Positions 6,267 to 15,238 are shown, numbered from the stretch's first letter. The stretch is 24,766 nt of DNA from an uncultured Petrimonas sp. (GCA_934621705.1 CAKTUP010000010.1:1-24766); one strand, 5' to 3'. Made by a program: numbers and translations. The notes: generated by a model from the letters alone, not told the origin.

Positions 6267-7607
6267 ATGATTGAACAACAATATATCGATTTATTCAACG
6301 ATTACAGAAGTGAACTCGATGCGAACTCCGTTGCCGGACTAAATCGCCATCGCGATGCCGCCTTTGAAGCGTTCAGTAAATCAGGTTTTCCTACTTCAAA
6401 ATTAGAAGATTACAAACATACCGATGTTTCCCGAGCATTCGACGGCGATTTGGGCTTGAACCTGCGGAACATTCCCATTCCCGTCAATCCGTACGAAGCA
6501 TTCAAATGCGATGTGCCCAACCTCAACACCAACGTTTATTTCCTGATAAACGACCGGTTTTATTCCAACGGAGAGCCTCAGGCGCCGCTGCCAGAAGGAG
6601 TTTTTGTAGGAAGTTTGCAGAGGTTTTCGGAAACGCATACCGATATTTTCAACAAGTATTACGCGCAGATTGCCGATTATTCCGACAACGGTGTGGTGGC
6701 CTACAACACCATGTTTACCCAGGACGGTTTTGTGATTTACGTTCCCGAAAACGTGATCATAGAAAAACCGCTTCAATTGATCAATATTCTCCGGGGTGGT
6801 GTCGATTTAAACGTGAACCGACGCATCCTTATTATCGCGGAGAAAAACGCTCAGGTTAAGCTGCTTGTTTGTGATCATACCGTGGATGAAGTTCAGTTTG
6901 TGGTTACGCAAGTAGCTGAAATATTTGCCGATAGAGACGCTCAGGTGGATTTTTACGAACTGGAAGAAAATTCGGAAAAAGTAAAGAAAATAAACAACTT
7001 CTTTTCGGAACAGAAAGAAAATACAAACATAACCGCATCGGGCATAACGCTGCACAACGGATTCACGCGCAACAATTATCGCTTCCGCCTGTTGGGCGAG
7101 CATGCCGAAGCGCACATCGGCGGTCTTGCCATCAGCGACAAAGAGCAGCATGTTGACAATTTTGCGTTTCTCGATCATGCAGTTCCCAATTGCCACAGCA
7201 ACGAATTGTTCAAATACGCCCTCGACGACAGAGCCACAGGTGTTTTCTGTGGAAAAATCCTGGTAGAGAAAGACGCTCAGAAAACGCTGGCATACCAGAA
7301 CAATAAAAACCTGTGTGTATCGGAAGATGCCAAAATGTTCTCGAAACCGCAGCTCGAAATTTACGCCGATGACGTGAAATGTTCGCACGGTTTAACTACC
7401 GGACAGCTCGATCAGGATGCGATGTTCTACCTGCAGGCACGCGGAATTCCCAAAGAAGAAGCCCGCCTGCTATTGATGGTGGCTTTTACGCAGGATGTGG
7501 TTGATTTGATCCGCATCGAATCGCTTCAAGACAGGCTTGTACAGCTCATCAACAAACGATTCAGGGGTGAACTTATGCGTTGCGGAAATTGCAATGTATG
7601 TAAATAG
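6267..7607 (+). CDS. sufD: SufD, Fe-S cluster assembly scaffold subunit
   Basis: SufD partners SufB and SufC in the SufBC2D scaffold for iron-sulfur assembly and is linked to iron entry. The 446-residue protein shows the SufB/SufD beta-helix core (ENVIIEKPLQLINIL through AHIGGLAISDKEQHVDN) and the conserved C-terminal block KCSHGLTTGQLDQDAMFYLQ-like (residues about 371-391), then ARGIPKEEARLLL. The extreme C-terminus carries CGNCNVC, a CxxCxxC motif (Cys439, Cys442, Cys445), which could bind metal or thiol partners. The N-terminal KLEDYKHTDVSRAF is the usual SufD start region. It lies between sufC and sufS on the same strand. Confidence 0.95.
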   Translation: MIEQQYIDLFNDYRSELDANSVAGLNRHRDAAFEAFSKSGFPTSKLEDYKHTDVSRAFDGDLGLNLRNIPIPVNPYEAFKCDVPNLNTNVYFLINDRFYSNGEPQAPLPEGVFVGSLQRFSETHTDIFNKYYAQIADYSDNGVVAYNTMFTQDGFVIYVPENVIIEKPLQLINILRGGVDLNVNRRILIIAEKNAQVKLLVCDHTVDEVQFVVTQVAEIFADRDAQVDFYELEENSEKVKKINNFFSEQKENTNITASGITLHNGFTRNNYRFRLLGEHAEAHIGGLAISDKEQHVDNFAFLDHAVPNCHSNELFKYALDDRATGVFCGKILVEKDAQKTLAYQNNKNLCVSEDAKMFSKPQLEIYADDVKCSHGLTTGQLDQDAMFYLQARGIPKEEARLLLMVAFTQDVVDLIRIESLQDRLVQLINKRFRGELMRCGNCNVCK

Positions 7608-7689
7608 TTATAAGTTATGAGTTTTGAGTGCGAAAGTTGAATAGTTCAACGTCAAACCTCGTATTTCGCATCCCGTAACCCGCAACCCA
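7606..7689. repeat. Degenerate heptad array around a small palindrome, before sufS
   Basis: The spacer can be read as twelve consecutive 7-nt units from 7606 to 7689. The left units are AGTTATA, AGTTATG, AGTTTTG and AGTGCGA. The right units are AACCTCG, TATTTCG, CATCCCG, TAACCCG and CAACCCA. Between them is a palindrome, GTTGAA-TAG-TTCAAC (7636-7650). The left block overlaps the sufD stop codon, and the right block ends 2 nt before the sufS ATG. Confidence 0.6.
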
Positions 7690-7691
7690 CA

Positions 7692-8903
7692 ATGAACATC
7701 AACAACATACGTTCCGATTTCCCTATTTTATCACGCCAGGTGCATGGTAAACCGTTGGTTTATCTTGATAACGGCGCTACCACCCAAAAACCGAAATGCG
7801 TGGTAGATAAAATTCAGGAAATGTACTATTCCGTGAATGCCAACGTGCATCGCGGCGTGCATTTTTTGAGCCAGGCAGCTACGGATGAGCACGAAGCATC
7901 AAGACGAACGGTGCAGGAATTTATCGGTGCGACATCAGTGAACGAAATTGTTTTCACTCGGGGAACCACCGAGGCTATCAACCTGATTTCTTCTTCGTTT
8001 TGTCGTGAATTCTGCCAACCCGGTGACGAAGTCATTATTTCCGCTATGGAACACCATTCCAATATTGTTCCGTGGCAGTTGCAGGAATCGATTTCGGGAA
8101 TAAAACTAAGAGTGTTGCCCATCACGGACGAAGGTGAATTGATGCTTGACGAACTTGAAAAGTTGATTTCTTCGCGCACGAAACTGATCTCGATAACCCA
8201 TATTTCCAACGTGCTGGGCACGATAAATCCTATTGAAAAGATTATCGAAATTGCGCATCGACACAATGTTCCCGTGTTGATTGATGCGGCTCAATCGGTG
8301 CAACACGTTCCGATGAATGTTCAACAACTGGATTGCGATTTTCTGGTCTTCTCATCGCACAAAATCTATGGCCCAACCGGAATGGGCGTGCTTTACGGAA
8401 AAGAAAAATGGCTCGAAAAACTTCCGCCGTATCAAGGTGGCGGCGAAATGATCTCGTCCGTTTCATTCGACAAAACCACGTTTGCCGCGCTCCCTTTCAA
8501 GTTTGAAGCCGGTACGCCCGATTACGTGGGTTCCACCGCATTGGCCACCGCGTTGAAATACATATCGGATATCGGTATGGAAAATATCGCCAAACACGAA
8601 CACGATTTGCTGGAGTATGCAACGCAACAATTACTGACAATCGATAAACTCAACATCTACGGAACGGCGAAAAACAAAAGCAGCGTAATTTCCTTTCTCG
8701 TGGACGGAGTCCATCCGTACGATATGGGCGTGTTGCTTGATACTATGGGAGTTGCCGTGCGCACCGGACATCATTGCGCCGAACCGTTGATGCGCCGTCT
8801 GGGCGTGGAAGGAACCGTGCGTGCATCGTTTGCGATGTACAATACCCGGGAAGAAGTGGACGTGCTGGTCAGCGGGATCCGAAGGATTGTGAAGATGTTT
8901 TAA
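7692..8903 (+). CDS. sufS: SufS, group II cysteine desulfurase
   Basis: SufS is a PLP-dependent cysteine desulfurase that takes sulfur from L-cysteine, leaving alanine, and supplies persulfide to the Suf scaffold. The 403-residue protein has the PLP-stacking His121 in AMEHHSN, Asp198 in LIDAAQ, the Schiff-base Lys224 in SSHKIYGPTG, and the catalytic Cys362 in RTGHHCAEPLM. That short RxGHHC loop marks the group II (SufS) type rather than IscS. It is the third gene of the sufCDS run. Its stop is 1 nt from the stop of the convergent fic gene. No SufE or SufU sulfur-transfer gene is visible nearby. Confidence 0.96.
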   Translation: MNINNIRSDFPILSRQVHGKPLVYLDNGATTQKPKCVVDKIQEMYYSVNANVHRGVHFLSQAATDEHEASRRTVQEFIGATSVNEIVFTRGTTEAINLISSSFCREFCQPGDEVIISAMEHHSNIVPWQLQESISGIKLRVLPITDEGELMLDELEKLISSRTKLISITHISNVLGTINPIEKIIEIAHRHNVPVLIDAAQSVQHVPMNVQQLDCDFLVFSSHKIYGPTGMGVLYGKEKWLEKLPPYQGGGEMISSVSFDKTTFAALPFKFEAGTPDYVGSTALATALKYISDIGMENIAKHEHDLLEYATQQLLTIDKLNIYGTAKNKSSVISFLVDGVHPYDMGVLLDTMGVAVRTGHHCAEPLMRRLGVEGTVRASFAMYNTREEVDVLVSGIRRIVKMF

Positions 8904-8904
8904 C

Positions 8905-10029
8905 TTATCTGAATAAACTAAGGTATCTTTCAAAAACATATTGTCGTCCCCGCTGTCCGCCTGTTATTTCGTTTAAAATATTCAAATCTTCCAAGGCTGA
9001 TATCAATTTGTAAGCCGACGGCATTGAAATACCGGCTATCCGGGCAACTTTTTCGGCATCAATGGCAGGGTGATTGTACAAAGAGTCCACTATTTTTTTT
9101 GCATTTCCAATTCTGCTTCCCAGCGTCTGCAAATCCTGTTCTACGTTTTTTTGCAATTGAAGGATGTTGTCAAAAGTTGTTATTCCGCTTTTGGCAGTTT
9201 CAATAATTCCCACTAAGAAGAATTTAAACCACTGGTTTAAATCATTTTTTTCTCGCACGAGCATCAAATTTTCGTAATACAGTTTTCTGTGTTTCTCAAA
9301 AAAATCAGATAAATACAAAATCGGATTTTGCAAAATCTCCTGGCTTACCAAATATAAGGGAATCAATAACCTACCCACCCTTCCGTTGCCGTCAAGAAAA
9401 GGGTGGATGGTTTCAAATTGATAATGAACAAGCCCTATCTTCAATAACTCCGGTAAGAAAATGGCATCGTTATGCAAAAATTTCTCCATATCGCTCATCA
9501 ACTCGGAGACAGAATTGTGAGTGGGGGGGATGAATATGGCGTCTTTAATGGTTGCGCCACCAATCCAATTCTGACTGGTTCTGAATTCGCCCGGATGTTT
9601 TTTCTCGCCCCTCACGCCTTGCAAAAGAACCTTGTGAGTTTCCCTGATTAATCTGGAAGAGAAAGGAAGTTTGTGTAATTCATTCGTAGCCCATTCCATC
9701 GCTTTAATGTAATTTTGTACTTCTTCCCAATCATCGCGCTTGTCCAACGGAATATCTTCTTTATCCAGCAGCGCTTCGTCTATTTTTGTTTGAGTACCTT
9801 CAATTTTAGAACTTTGAGTCGCTTCTTTTAAAACGTGCATACTGATAAACAAATCAATATTCGGAATATATTTCGAAAACATATCCAATCGTCCAAGTTC
9901 TCTGTCGGCCTGACTCAATAATTGCATTACTTCCATATTCTCAAGATGCAATTGTTTGTTGATGAATTCGGGCTGAAAACTCTTGTAAAATCCTTGATTG
10001 ACATATCGTCCTGCTCTAAAATTTTTCAT
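8905..10029 (-). CDS. Fic-domain AMP-transferase with autoinhibitory motif and winged-helix tail
   Basis: This 374-residue protein is predicted to modify a target hydroxyl group with a nucleotide, usually AMP from ATP, or to reverse such a modification. The core Fic motif is HPFLDGNGRVGR (209-220). A class II N-terminal inhibitory motif (S/T)xxxE(G/N) is present as SSKIEG (73-78), so the enzyme should be held inactive until Glu77 is displaced. The N-terminal Fic_N-type region covers about 1-100, and a winged-helix-like domain follows near 320-365 (AEKVARIAGISMPSAYKLI). The frame is open from a TTG at 10050, but that codon lies within the promoter box. The ATG at 10029 is therefore the start. 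It stands alone with no antitoxin-like partner. Targets are unknown. Confidence 0.9.
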   Translation of the reverse strand: MKNFRAGRYVNQGFYKSFQPEFINKQLHLENMEVMQLLSQADRELGRLDMFSKYIPNIDLFISMHVLKEATQSSKIEGTQTKIDEALLDKEDIPLDKRDDWEEVQNYIKAMEWATNELHKLPFSSRLIRETHKVLLQGVRGEKKHPGEFRTSQNWIGGATIKDAIFIPPTHNSVSELMSDMEKFLHNDAIFLPELLKIGLVHYQFETIHPFLDGNGRVGRLLIPLYLVSQEILQNPILYLSDFFEKHRKLYYENLMLVREKNDLNQWFKFFLVGIIETAKSGITTFDNILQLQKNVEQDLQTLGSRIGNAKKIVDSLYNHPAIDAEKVARIAGISMPSAYKLISALEDLNILNEITGGQRGRQYVFERYLSLFR

Positions 10030-10047
10030 TGCGCTTATAGTTTTAAA

Positions 10048-10079
10048 CAAAGATATGTCTTATTTAATTTTTTCGCAAA
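10048..10079 (-). promoter_or_regulatory. Bacteroidetes promoter of the fic gene
   Basis: TATCTTTG (10055 to 10048) fits the -7 consensus TAnnTTTG. TTTG (10079 to 10076) lies 20 nt upstream at the -33 position. The box is 18 nt before the ATG at 10029. This is the best two-part promoter in the window. Confidence 0.65.
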
Positions 10080-10180
10080 TATATTAAATAAGAAATGGCG
10101 TTATTTAACTCCATTAAACTTCTAAAGGAACTGAAAGATGTGTATCGATAAAAAGGACGGTTATTAAAATGTTCTGAAAA

Positions 10181-10214
10181 TTTGCACATCAATACCCAAA
10201 ATTCACTACTTTTG
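10181..10214 (+). promoter_or_regulatory. Putative promoter of the PUL sigma-factor gene
   Basis: TACTTTTG (10207-10214) fits TAnnTTTG, and TTTG (10181-10184) lies 22 nt upstream, slightly longer than the usual spacing. The box is 25 nt before the sigma ATG at 10240. It suggests basal transcription of the regulator pair by the housekeeping sigma factor. Confidence 0.5.
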
Positions 10215-10239
10215 TTCCCAGAGAGAGAATATTCGTACT

Positions 10240-10806
10240 ATGGGGAAAATTTTTCCGGATTACAATAGAAATGAGGATAATGTGTTGTTTCTTTTAATCA
10301 AAAAAAGAGATAAGGACGCTTTTACTGCCGTTTACCGAAAATACCATTCCTATCTTTATGCCCTGGCATTCAAATACCTGAAGAGTGAAGAAATGGCAGA
10401 AGATGCCGTGCAACAGATTTTTGTAAAACTTTGGGAGACATCGGCAAAAATTGAGATAGAAGTGAACCTGAAAAATTACCTTTATACGATGATCAAGAAC
10501 CACATCCTGAATCAGTTCAGGAATAATCGCGAATCGGTTTCATTAAATTACGTCAATGCTCAAACCGAGACGGTCAAAGCAGAAGATTTTACCGAAAAAC
10601 TGGAAGAACAGGAACTTCGCGATTTCTTGTACCGGGGAATCGATAATCTGCCCCCGCAAAAGCGCGAAGTTTGTCGCTTAAAACTGGAAGAAAAACTCAA
10701 CAACCAAGAAATTGCTAATCGGATGGATATTTCCATTCATACCGTAAAGTCTCATTATCAGGAATCTGTGAAGATTCTTCGGGAGTATTTTCAAAAAATA
10801 AATTAA
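10240..10806 (+). CDS. ECF RNA polymerase sigma factor of the glucan PUL
   Basis: This 188-residue sigma-70 family factor is of the extracytoplasmic-function type found with SusC-linked loci in Bacteroidetes. Region 2 spans about residues 16-66 (DKDAFTAVYRKYHSYLYALA, then EDAVQQIFVKLWE). Region 4 spans about 138-185 (LPPQKREVCRLKLEEKLNNQ, then IANRMDISIHTVKSHY). The ATG at 10240 gives a normal length. A FecR-like anti-sigma gene follows after 55 nt, then an STN-containing SusC gene, the standard arrangement for trans-envelope signalling. It is predicted to drive transcription of the downstream susC operon when released. Target promoter sequences are not recognisable from one site. Confidence 0.93.
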   Translation: MGKIFPDYNRNEDNVLFLLIKKRDKDAFTAVYRKYHSYLYALAFKYLKSEEMAEDAVQQIFVKLWETSAKIEIEVNLKNYLYTMIKNHILNQFRNNRESVSLNYVNAQTETVKAEDFTEKLEEQELRDFLYRGIDNLPPQKREVCRLKLEEKLNNQEIANRMDISIHTVKSHYQESVKILREYFQKIN

Positions 10807-10861
10807 CGCACTCATCCTTTTTTCGTGGTTGTGTGTCAATAATGAAAGCCCGTTTTTAGTA

Positions 10862-11851
10862 ATGGACACATCCGAAAAAAAAATAATCGAAAAGGTAATT
10901 TCCGGAAATTCAACCCCAAAAGATGCACGCGAAGTGGTCAATTGGTTTTCGTCATCCGTTGAAGGCCAGCAGTATCTGTCGGATATGCTGGACAAAGACG
11001 CTTTTTTGCTGGAAGAAGAATCGGATGAAAATTATGTGCCCAATAAGAATCAGTCGCAAAGGATCCAACGGGCTGTCGAACGAAAAATAGCTAAGATAAA
11101 TTTTTTTAAAATTTCATTAAAGATAGCCGCTGTTTTATTGCCGTTAATTTTATTGGCCGGAATCACATTTTACGTCAACCGGCAAGTAGATTTGTTTGGC
11201 ACGAGCGAATTTGCCGAAGTTTATGTTCCCAAAGGAGAAAAAGCGAGGCTGTTTTTTCACGATGGCACCGAAGTTTTCCTGAATGCCGACTCAAAGATCC
11301 GGTATCCGAAAAAATTCGGGTTAACAAAAAGAAAAGTTTATCTGGAAGGCGAAGCCTATTTTCAGGTGTCGTCCAACAAAAAACGTCCGTTTATAGTCAA
11401 AGCCGGAGAAACATCGGTGAAAGTGCTGGGCACTTCTTTTAATGTGAATGCGTATAAAACAGACAGAGCAATAGAAGTGGTGCTGGACGAAGGAAAAGTT
11501 TTGTTCAATTCTTCGGGTAATTCCTACAGCTTAAAACCTGGTCAAAAGTTTATTTTCGATAAAACCACAGGCGAAGCCAAAATTGCCAACCTGAGTCAAT
11601 CTACCGATGAGTCGATGTGGCGCAAAGATTACATCCGGCTGCAAGACACTCCTTTGTTTGAAACGTTGAATTTGCTTGACCGCCACTTCGACGTTTGCTT
11701 TCGGGTGCTGGACGCTAATGCTGCGCGTTACAGTTTTACACTGACTACGAAAGATAAACCGCTCGATTTTATTCTGAATGAATTAGAAAAAATAGCTCCG
11801 GTAAAATTCACGCTGGACAACGATACCGTTTTTGTGAAGATTGACTCATAA
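10862..11851 (+). CDS. FecR-family anti-sigma factor
   Basis: This 330-residue single-pass membrane protein is predicted to hold the adjacent ECF sigma factor inactive and to receive a signal from the STN domain of SusC. The N-terminal cytoplasmic part is about 1-82. One membrane segment lies at about 83-105 (KIAAVLLPLILLAGITFYV). The periplasmic FecR domain is about 117-226 (VPKGEKARLFFHDGTEVFLN, YLEGEAYFQVSS, VLGTSFNVNAY). A C-terminal DUF4974-type domain at about 257-327 (PLFETLNLLDRHFDVCF) may contact STN. An in-frame TTG at 10829 would add 11 residues without family support, so the ATG at 10862 is preferred. It lies 117 nt before susC. Confidence 0.92.
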   Translation: MDTSEKKIIEKVISGNSTPKDAREVVNWFSSSVEGQQYLSDMLDKDAFLLEEESDENYVPNKNQSQRIQRAVERKIAKINFFKISLKIAAVLLPLILLAGITFYVNRQVDLFGTSEFAEVYVPKGEKARLFFHDGTEVFLNADSKIRYPKKFGLTKRKVYLEGEAYFQVSSNKKRPFIVKAGETSVKVLGTSFNVNAYKTDRAIEVVLDEGKVLFNSSGNSYSLKPGQKFIFDKTTGEAKIANLSQSTDESMWRKDYIRLQDTPLFETLNLLDRHFDVCFRVLDANAARYSFTLTTKDKPLDFILNELEKIAPVKFTLDNDTVFVKIDS

Positions 11852-11968
11852 GACATTTTAAATTTTCAAAAAACTAATACTATATGGAGATAAGACGATA
11901 AATGCTTGGTTTTACCAACAACTTAAGAGAGAAATAATAAAGTTTATAAATTTAATTAACAGTAAAAC

Positions 11969-14900
11969 ATGGGAAAAATTCATTTCAAAAGGAGAGTTGT
12001 AATTCTGGGTTCCCTTTTGTTCTTTTGCCTGAGCCTTAGTTCGGCACAAAAGGTAAGTCTGAATTTTAGCAACAAAAATCTGAAAACGGTGCTCGAAAGC
12101 ATTTCGCAGCAAACCGGTTACTCTTTAGCTTACAGCAAAGAAGTAGTAAATCTGAACGATGTAGTGTCTATTCGGGCAAATCAAGTTGAAGTAACTGCGG
12201 TGCTTAATAAGTTATTGGCTCCGCGCAACCTAAGCTACGAGATTATTGACAACAAAATCTACATTTTGCACAAAGCTGCCGGGCAGGAAACCACAGCCAG
12301 TGTTACTACCACTGCACCACAGCAAAACCAACCAGTAGGACAACAGGTTAGCGGCGTTGTTACCGATGTGAACGGCGAAGCTATTATTGGAGCCAATATC
12401 TCTGTTGCCGGCGCAACCATCGGGACGGTAACGGATATTGATGGTCGGTATTCGCTTAATGTTCCGCGAGGATCGGTATTGCGGTTTTCGTATATCGGGT
12501 ATCACGATCAGGAAATTACGGTTACCAATCAGACCACACTTAATGTAATCATGAACGAGGATGTTGCAACACTCGACGAATTAATCGTAATAGGATACGG
12601 AACCGTTCGTAGAGGCGATGTTACAACTGCGGTTTCCAGTGTTTCCACGCAAGATTTGATGGAGCGCCCCGTTATTTCAGCCGCACAGGCTATTCAGGGA
12701 AAGGCACCCGGAGTTCAGGTTGTTCAACCAAACGGCCAGCCGGGAGCAGGAATGGTGGTTCGTGTTAGGGGGAATACATCAATAACCGCGAGCAACGACC
12801 CCCTTTATGTTGTTGACGGCGTTCCCACAAATGATATTAACTTCTTGGCGCCTGCCGATATTGAGTCGATGCAGATTTTAAAGGATGCTTCTTCTGCTGC
12901 AATTTACGGTTCGCGTGCTTCAAATGGCGTGGTGTTAATTACGACAAAAGAGGGAAAAGCCGGTCAGTCCAAAATAAGTTTTAATTCGTATCTTGGAGTT
13001 TCGAACGTGATTCGTCAAATGCAATCGTTAAACACATCGCAATACAAGGAGTTGATGGATGAATTGGAAGCTGTGATTTTACCCGGCGGATTAACCGATA
13101 AAACAGATTGGTTTAAGGAAGCCTACAGAACCGGATTGAATCAGAACTATCAGCTATCCGTATCAAGCGGAAACGAGAAATTGAGATATTTCTTGTCGGG
13201 CGGTTACACCGATGAAAAAGGAGTATTAAACGTATCGTACTACAAAAGATACAACATTCGCGCCAACATTGACAACCAAATAAGAGATTGGCTGAAAGTG
13301 AATGCCAACCTGGCTTATTCTGATTATTCCAACAACGGGATTATTTCAGGAACCGGAGCCAATAGAGCAGGCGTTGTATTATCGGTAATCAACACACCAA
13401 CTTATGCGCCGATTTGGGATGCTGCCAATCCAAAACAATACCATAACGATTTTTACGGAGCCAACATAACTCATCCGGTTGAGAACCTGGCAAGAACCGA
13501 AGACAATCGCTCAACCAGCAACCGATTACTGGGCTCGTTTACGGCGGAAGTAAGCCTGTTAAAAAATCTCAAACTCAGATCAAGTAATTCGCTTGACAGA
13601 GTCTATTATAACGCAACCACTTATCTCGATCCGGTAAAAACGAGTTACGGCAGAAACCAGGGTGGAACCGCGTCAGATAATCGTTCGCTCAGCACAATTC
13701 TCACCTTCGATAATATTGCTACGTATGATATTTCGTTTAATGAACATAGCTTCAATTTGATGGGTGGAACGTCTTACACAGCTTCTCATTGGAACAATTC
13801 GTATATGAGCGCCAGCCATTACAGAACCGATGAAACGCCAAAAACGCTAAACGCCGCCAACAGAATTGATCCGTGGGGAACGGGCACAACTGCTTCGGAT
13901 TGGGCGCTAATGTCTTATCTGGCTCGTGTTTCTTATAACTATCAAAGTAAGTATCTTTTGACTGCCAATTTCAGAGCCGATGGTTCTTCCAAACTCTCTC
14001 CCGAAAAAAGATTTGGTTATTTTCCATCTCTTTCGGCGGCCTGGAGAATATCATCCGAACCTTTTATGAATGATATAGATTGGATGAACGATTTAAAAAT
14101 CAGAGGTGGCTGGGGAAAAACCGGAAATCAATCAGGGATCAGTGATTACGCTTACCTACAAATGTATAGTATCCAACGTATCCCTTGGTGGGAAACCGGA
14201 AATGACAGAGCAGTGGTAAATATTAATCCGTCAAATATGAGAAACCGGGATTTAACGTGGGAAACAACTACGCAAAGCAATCTTGGTGTCGATTTGACTG
14301 CGTTTAACAACAGATTGACATTCAACGCAGACGTTTATTATAAATACACCACAAACTTATTGATGAACGTTCCGCTTCCCGGAGGATTAGACTTTTCTAA
14401 TATCTACAGGAATGAAGGAGAAATGGAAAACAAAGGGTTTGAATTTGGTATTAATTCACGAAATATTGATAATAGAAACCTTGTTTGGACTACTGATTTT
14501 AATATGTCATTCAACCGGAATAAAGTAACAAAACTTACTTTACAAAAAATCTATTATTTTGCCAATACATCCGAAGCTACAAGTGAAAATGTAGTAAGAA
14601 TGACCGAAGGAATGCCCTTGGGAATGTTTTGGGGATATATTTCGGAAGGTGTTGACCCCGAAACCGGTGATTTGATTTTTAAAGATCTGGACGGAAACGG
14701 AAGAATTACTACAAGCGACAAAACTTATATCGGTAACCCGAATCCCGACTTTACCTGGGGTATGACCAACAATCTGACATATAAAGGTTTTAATTTGAAT
14801 GTCTTCTTTCAAGGTTCTTACGGAAACGATATATACAATGCATCAAGATATGAAACGGAAGGAATGTACAACGGCCAGAATCAATCTACGGAAGTTATCC

Positions 14901-15238
14901 GTCGATGGAGAATACCGGGGCAAATTACCGATATTCCGAGAGCAACTACCGGCACTGACAATTTACGTGCTTCCCCGAGATTCATCGAAGATGGAAGCTA
15001 TTTGAGGCTGAAATCTCTTACTTTGTCTTACGACGTGCAATTACCCATACTTAAAAAATGGAATATATCGAGGTTGCAACCTTATTTTACGGCCCAAAAC
15101 TTATTTACTCTCACAAACTATAAGGGCTTCGACCCCGAAGTAAATCAGTATGGCGGCAGTGCAACCGTGCAGGGAATTGATTGGGGAACTTACCCACAAG
15201 TAAAAACGTTTATTTTTGGATTAAATATTGATTTTTAA
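11969..15238 (+). CDS. SusC/RagA TonB-dependent outer-membrane transporter with STN signalling domain
   Basis: This 1089-residue outer-membrane transporter imports oligosaccharides with its SusD partner, energised by TonB. Parts in order: signal peptide about 1-26 (ending LSLSSAQ); STN domain about 28-100 (NFSNKNLKTVLESIS to IIDNKIYIL); carboxypeptidase-regulatory-like domain about 126-196 (VSGVVTDVNGEAIIGANISV, TDIDGRYSL); the SusC-type DELIVIGYGT segment at 203-212; plug domain up to about 330 (GKAPGVQVV, PLYVVDGVP, SSAAIYGSRASNGVVLITT); then the beta-barrel ending in the aromatic residue Phe (IFGLNIDF). The STN domain marks it as a transducer that can signal to the upstream FecR. The stop overlaps a strong Shine-Dalgarno sequence for susD. 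Substrate is inferred from the linked enzymes. Confidence 0.95.
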   Translation: MGKIHFKRRVVILGSLLFFCLSLSSAQKVSLNFSNKNLKTVLESISQQTGYSLAYSKEVVNLNDVVSIRANQVEVTAVLNKLLAPRNLSYEIIDNKIYILHKAAGQETTASVTTTAPQQNQPVGQQVSGVVTDVNGEAIIGANISVAGATIGTVTDIDGRYSLNVPRGSVLRFSYIGYHDQEITVTNQTTLNVIMNEDVATLDELIVIGYGTVRRGDVTTAVSSVSTQDLMERPVISAAQAIQGKAPGVQVVQPNGQPGAGMVVRVRGNTSITASNDPLYVVDGVPTNDINFLAPADIESMQILKDASSAAIYGSRASNGVVLITTKEGKAGQSKISFNSYLGVSNVIRQMQSLNTSQYKELMDELEAVILPGGLTDKTDWFKEAYRTGLNQNYQLSVSSGNEKLRYFLSGGYTDEKGVLNVSYYKRYNIRANIDNQIRDWLKVNANLAYSDYSNNGIISGTGANRAGVVLSVINTPTYAPIWDAANPKQYHNDFYGANITHPVENLARTEDNRSTSNRLLGSFTAEVSLLKNLKLRSSNSLDRVYYNATTYLDPVKTSYGRNQGGTASDNRSLSTILTFDNIATYDISFNEHSFNLMGGTSYTASHWNNSYMSASHYRTDETPKTLNAANRIDPWGTGTTASDWALMSYLARVSYNYQSKYLLTANFRADGSSKLSPEKRFGYFPSLSAAWRISSEPFMNDIDWMNDLKIRGGWGKTGNQSGISDYAYLQMYSIQRIPWWETGNDRAVVNINPSNMRNRDLTWETTTQSNLGVDLTAFNNRLTFNADVYYKYTTNLLMNVPLPGGLDFSNIYRNEGEMENKGFEFGINSRNIDNRNLVWTTDFNMSFNRNKVTKLTLQKIYYFANTSEATSENVVRMTEGMPLGMFWGYISEGVDPETGDLIFKDLDGNGRITTSDKTYIGNPNPDFTWGMTNNLTYKGFNLNVFFQGSYGNDIYNASRYETEGMYNGQNQSTEVIRRWRIPGQITDIPRATTGTDNLRASPRFIEDGSYLRLKSLTLSYDVQLPILKKWNISRLQPYFTAQNLFTLTNYKGFDPEVNQYGGSATVQGIDWGTYPQVKTFIFGLNIDF

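Noticed and set aside
6807..7388. 193-codon minus-strand frame within sufD
   Set aside because: It is antisense to well-conserved SufD sequence. Its Phe/Val-rich composition is typical of shadow frames.
8905..10029. Fic protein as half of a toxin-antitoxin pair
   Set aside because: No small antitoxin gene flanks it, and the inhibitory motif is in the same protein, so a two-gene module is not supported.
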